From: Artemia franciscana | Lineage: Eukaryota > Arthropoda > Branchiopoda > Anostraca > Artemiidae | NCBI RefSeq assembly: GCF_032884065.1 | Contig: NC_088867.1 | Coordinates: forward strand, 59,338,317-59,402,316 | Direction of reading: 5' to 3' | DNA length: 64,000 nt | Shown: in pieces, positions 60,031 through 64,000 of the stretch | How the letters are laid out: each line of letters begins with the position of its first letter | Numbering within the stretch: the stretch's first letter is position 1 | Notes under the pieces: model-generated | The model's database searches: none | Told to the model about the DNA's origin: nothing | Seen by the model: the letters and a program-made list of their open reading frames with translations, nothing else | Program-made: the position numbers and the translations under genes

Positions 60031-60199
60031 TTAAATTAAAAAAACAAGTTTTTTAACTGAAAGTAAGGAGCAACATTAAAACTTAAAACGGACCGAAATT
60101 ATTCCGTATATAAAAGGGGTTGTCCCCTCCTCAACGCCCCGCTCTTTACGCTAAAATTTTGATTCTTTCTCACAACTCTACTTTTTAAAACAATAAACA

Positions 60200-61880
60200 A
60201 GAGCTAAGAGCTCATATGGCACTTGTGACGAAGCAAGAAGAGCTAAGAGCCAAGAGCTCATATCGTATGAGCTCACACAATTCTAAGAATCAATAGATTG
60301 ATTTAAAAGGAAAATCAGAGGCTTAATGCCGGTCAGGAGTTAAAATAAGAGCTCTGAGTCACGATGCCTTTCTAAATATCAAAATTCATTCAGTTCCGGT
60401 CACCCACTCGTAAGTTATAAATACCTCATTTTTTCGAATTTTAACTCTCCCTTTTGCCCCCCCCCAGATGGTCAAATCTGGGAAAACGACTTTATCAAGT
60501 CAATTTGTGCAGCTCCCTGACACGCCTACCAATTTTCATCGTCCTAATACGTCCAGAAGCACCAAACTCGCCAAATCACTGAACCCCTCCCCCCAACTCC
60601 CTCAAAGAGAGCGAATCCAGTACGGTTACGTCAATCACGTATCAAGGACATTTGCTTATTCTATCCACCAAGATTCATCCCGATTCCTCCACTCCGAGTT
60701 TTTTCCAAGATTTCCCCCTCCAACTCCCCCCCCCCCAATGTCAAAAGATCTGGTCGGGATTTGAAATAAGAGCTCTGAGACATGAATTCCTTCTAAATAT
60801 CAAATTTCATTAAGATCCGATCACCTATTCGTAAGATAAAAATACCCCAATTTTCATGTTTTCCAAGAATTCCGGTTTCCCCCTCCAACTCCCCCCAATG
60901 TCACAGGATCTGGTCGAAATTTAAAATAAGAGCTTTAAAACACAAGAAATATCAAATTATAAATCAAATTCTAAGTATCAAATTTCATTAAAATCTGGTC
61001 ACCCTTTCGTAAGCTACAAATACCTCAATTTTCAAAATTACCCCCCCCCCCCAACTCCACCAAAGAGAGCAGATCCGGTCCGGTTATGTCAGTCACGTAT
61101 CTTAGACAGGTTTTTATTCTTCCCATCCAGTTTCATCCTGATCTCTCCCCTTCAAGTATTTTCTGAGATTTCTGGTCCACCCCCCAACTGCCCCCCAAAA
61201 TGACGCTGGATCCGGTTGAGATTAAAATAAGAGATCTGAGTTACGAGGTCCTTCTAAATATGACCTGGAGAAATCTAGGGAAGGTAAACAGGAAGGGTGT
61301 GCGAAAGCACAGGATGGCTGGCCCCCAACCCCCCATTGCACTTCCTGGCTGAAGGGCCAAGAAACGGAGATCAGCACCGCCGGTAAGGACTGTTAAGTCT
61401 AATGCCGTATCCTTTACCTTTTACCTTACCCCAAACTCCCCTAATGTCACCAGATCCGGTCGGGATTTAAAATAAGAGCTTTGAGACACGATATCCTTCT
61501 AAATATGAAATTTCATTGTTATCTGATCACCCGTTCGTAAGTTAAAAATACCTCATTTTTTCAAATTTTTCAGAATTGACCCTCCCCGCAACTACCCCAA
61601 AGAGAGCGGATCCGTTCCGGTTATGTCAATCATGTATCTAGGACTTGTGCTTATTTTTCCCACCAAGTTTCATCCCGATCCCTCCACTCTAAATGTTTTC
61701 CAATATTTTAGGTTTCCCTCTCCCAAGTCCCCCCCCCATGTCACCAGATCCAGTCGGGATTTGAAATAACAGCTCTGAGACACGATATCCTTCCAAACAT
61801 CAAATTTCCTTAAGATCTAATCAACCGTTCGTAAGTTAAAAATACTTCAATTTTTCTATTTTTCTGAATTTTCTATTTTT
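60200..61880. repeat. diverged internal repeats of the element core
   Basis: The phrases AATAAGAGCTCTGAGACACG, ATATCCTTCTAAATATCAAA, CCCGTTCGTAAGTTAAAAAT and CACCAGATCCGGTCGGGATT recur five to six times (near 60350, 60770, 60930, 61230, 61475 and 61770). Spacing is variable and C-rich runs occur between copies. The order suggests an old tandem array. Confidence 0.75.
61258..61440 (+). mobile_element. LINE 3'-end fragment with ACCTT-type tail inside the array
   Basis: About 180 bp unlike the surrounding repeats, ending CCTTTACCTTTTACCTTACC, which looks like a short-unit LINE tail. The same CTTACC units reappear at 63962-63985. It interrupts the repeat phrase after TTCTAAATATG. Confidence 0.5.
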
Positions 61881-63251
61881 CTTGGTAGTTAATACCAAGT
61901 GCCATAAAAACTTTAGAGTAAACAGCGAGGCGTTGAGGAGGGGACAACCCCTTTCATATACGGAATAATTTATGCTGGTTTTAAGTTTTAATTTCGCTCC
62001 CTACTTGTAGTTAAAAAAACTTGTTTTTTTTTTTTTATTTGGTTTCTGAACGTTTTTGAATTAATGCATGTTTTGATTTTTGCTCACCTCACATGAATAA
62101 TTAAAACGAAATTTGCATATGAAGTTTTTTTGGATAAATGGCCTTTTCATAGTTTTGATCGGACGATTTTGATAGAAAATGGGGTGGGGGGAGACCTAGT
62201 TGCCCTCCGATTTTTGGTTACTTAAAAAGGCAGCTAGAACTTTTATTTTTTTAGGAATGTTTTCATTAGTATATATGTAACTTACGAATTAACTTACGTT
62301 ACGAACTTCTATATTTGTAAATTTTTATTACATATATGAGGGGGTTCGCCCCCTCGTCAATACCTCGTTCTTTACACTAAAGATTGAATTTTGTCCCAAT
62401 TTTTTAAGAGTGACCCCTGAATCACATTAAGTTGAAATAAATAGAATAAATAGTTGAAATTACTAAAAATGCTTTAGAGTAAAGAACGAGGAATTGTGGA
62501 GGAGACGGACTCCCTTGTATACGTAGTAATTTCTGTTCGTTTTAGGTTTTAATTCTGCTCCTTACTTCCAGCTGAAAAAAAAACTTTTTTTTATTTATTT
62601 TCTCATTGTTTTTTTAAATAATACCTGAAAATTATGCGCCCTCTTCGTGGAAATTCTCCTCCATAGAAAGATCCTCCCACGTAACTCACTCCTCCCTCAA
62701 CGCAAAAAAGTCCCCCTGAAAACGTCTGTACACTTTTCAATAACCCTTACTATATGTAAACAATGGTCAACGCTGAATCTGATGGTGTGATTTTCGTTAA
62801 GATTCTATGACTTTTAGGGGATGTTTCTCCCTATTTTCTAAAGCAAGGCAAATTTTTTCAGGATTGTCACTTTTAATGGGTAAGACTAAACTTGATGAAA
62901 CTTATATATTTAAAATCAGCTTAATCATGCAATGCTTTTGATGTAACTATTGATATCAAAATTCCATTTTTAGAGTTTCGGTTATTTTTGAGCTGGGTCG
63001 CTGCTTACTTTAGTTCGTTACGACGAACTGTTTGATAACTGGTGTTTGAGGTGACTTTTTTTTCCAGATGGCTATAAATTTGATTCACAAAATTTAAACT
63101 TGAAAATATGAAAGCTGCACCTCTTAAGGTATATTCAATTCTTTGTGGATACTTCGGGGGAGTCTCAGTCGAAGAATACCCCTCTCTCATGTGCAGATAT
63201 GTATAGATAGACTTGCAGCCTTATCCTAACGCATATTTTGGTTCTTTTAAG

Positions 63252-63458
63252 AATAACAGCCGTATGTGGTGACTTCTACATTGGTGGCCGTCAATTCGAT
63301 TCATTGTCAGACCTCATAGCATATTATTCCTATGTTGCTGATTTATTGAAACGAGAAAAACTTCAATATCCTGTTCCACCTCCCGAGCCTGTTAATGACA
63401 AAAAGAGGGTTGTTGCAATATTACCATATACGAAGATGCCAGATACCGATGAGCTGAG
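63252..63458 (+). CDS. RASA1: RASA1/vap RasGAP: exon for the second half of SH2-1 and start of SH3
   Basis: After a TTCTTTTAAG acceptor, A completes the split Arg codon. The translation then gives ITAVCGDFYIGGRQFDSLSD, YYSYVADLLKREKLQYPV, PPPEPVNDKKRVVAILPY and TKMPDTDEL, ending in AG at a GTAAGA donor. This matches the end of SH2-1, the PPPEPV linker and the first strand of the SH3 domain of RASA1. The next exon should start with the rest of a Ser codon and lies outside the window. Confidence 0.95.
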
Positions 63459-63519
63459 GTAAGAAATTGCTTACAAATAGGAACTATGAATATTTTAGCT
63501 AAGAAATACAAATTATTAA

Positions 63520-63592
63520 CCTAAGAGAGCGGTTTTAATAATACCATAGGCCAAGGTTCTATTTACCAGTGAGCTGTGGTAACAAAATAACA
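63520..63592 (+). pseudogene. vestigial copy of the 3' end of RASA1 exon 3
   Basis: AGAGAGCGGTTTTAATAATA, CCATAGGCCAAGG and CCAGTGAGCTGTGGTAACA run parallel to the end of the true exon (AGAGGGTTGTTGCAATATTA, CCATATACGAAG, CCGATGAGCTGAGGTAAGA). They differ by small indels and include a degraded donor. The frame is not kept. Confidence 0.6.
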
Positions 63593-64000
63593 ATGGTTAT
63601 ATGGTAATTTTGTCGCATATCAAAACGTTAAATTGCAATGGGTGTAGATAGAAAAAGTTTCTGTTATAGTTTTAGTATAATAGCTTGCTTTGTTTATTCT
63701 CCTATTTGCTGGTGTTTTCAAGAATGAGGCAGTAAAATTGCAACCGAAAGACAAATACTCTAGGGAAAGTTATAACAAATCACGTGGATGATAATTAAAA
63801 AAAACAAAAAAACACTTCACACATTGTCAAGAGTCAATTAAATACAGTCCAACGATTTGGTTGAAAAAAGAGAAAATTGCTCATGTACGTTGTCCTGATC
63901 ATTCTGGCAGAGTACCAGAGGACTTCACCAATTATGGTCCTAGGGATCCATTTTGGTCCATATCTTACCTTACCTTACCTTTGGTCCATTCTTGATTGAA
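63593..64000. other. intron sequence to the window end
   Basis: Nothing is recognised apart from four CTTAC units at about 63963-63983. Confidence 0.5.

Larger units (their letters stand above)
60034..63036. mobile_element. large non-coding dispersed element, copy 2
   Basis: It shares start, arms and right-hand blocks with 8113-10930, in the same order, without the nested LINE. The two ~140-bp arms (60034-60180 and 61900-62035) are inverted repeats around a ~1.7-kb core. A second inverted pair is built around CCCCTCGTCAATACCTCG near 62350 and its complement near 62490. It ends GTTCGTTACGACGAACTGTTTGAT. No ORF of substance is present. Confidence 0.8.

Noticed and set aside
60468..60764. 98-codon plus-strand ORF
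   Set aside because: It lies in the diverged internal repeats of the non-coding element; the proline run comes from a C-rich tract.

Overview
The window is nuclear DNA of an invertebrate, most likely a crustacean with an AT-rich, transposon-loaded genome and long introns. Coding sequence is cut into short exons with GT..AG borders. Most of the DNA is non-LTR retrotransposon debris, foldback elements, a Helitron, a pogo-like remnant and satellite arrays, and short TTAGG runs (the arthropod telomere motif) occur inside dispersed repeats. Several repeats look like ones I associate with brine shrimp (Artemia). That is an impression from memory and was not checked.

Left part (1-8 kb): a 121-bp tandem repeat, a KDM3-type zinc-finger exon carrying a stop codon, poly-G foldback repeats, and one long uninterrupted ORF (5729-7441). 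The ORF encodes an acidic protein that ends in a C-terminal membrane anchor. It has two CRE palindromes and a TATA-like box just upstream, and poly(A) signals downstream. I do not recognise its family.

Middle part (8-46 kb): mostly mobile elements. There is a ~2.8-kb non-coding element with a LINE nested inside it, several decayed RTE-like LINEs, a Jockey/CR1-type LINE (ORF1, endonuclease, RT) with another LINE inserted in it, an I-type LINE with RNase H, and a LINE between 530-bp direct repeats. Single exons of conserved genes lie among them on the minus strand: UBA3 (11.6 kb), the first coding exon of PAN2 (24.1 kb), and two exon-like segments I could not name (17.9 and 30.6 kb). PAN2 and UBA3 exons on the same strand in this order are hard to reconcile with two complete genes, so some are probably orphan copies.

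Right part (46.5-64 kb): the plus-strand gene for the Ras GTPase-activating protein RASA1 (vap in flies). Three coding exons join in frame: an acidic/proline-rich linker (46583-46746), then the two halves of the first SH2 domain and the start of the SH3 domain (53084-53233, 63252-63458). The first intron holds a minisatellite, a LINE fragment, a 5'-truncated Helitron and a pogo remnant. The second holds a 23-unit, 150-bp satellite with a 300-bp dimeric period and a second ~3-kb copy of the element seen at 8-11 kb. Degenerate copies of the two ends of exon 3 flank that exon.

I found no rRNA, functional tRNA, CRISPR array or multi-gene functional system. The best candidates for something new are the tail-anchored ORF with its CRE promoter, the scattered orphan exons, and the duplicated exon ends and higher-order satellite inside RASA1.
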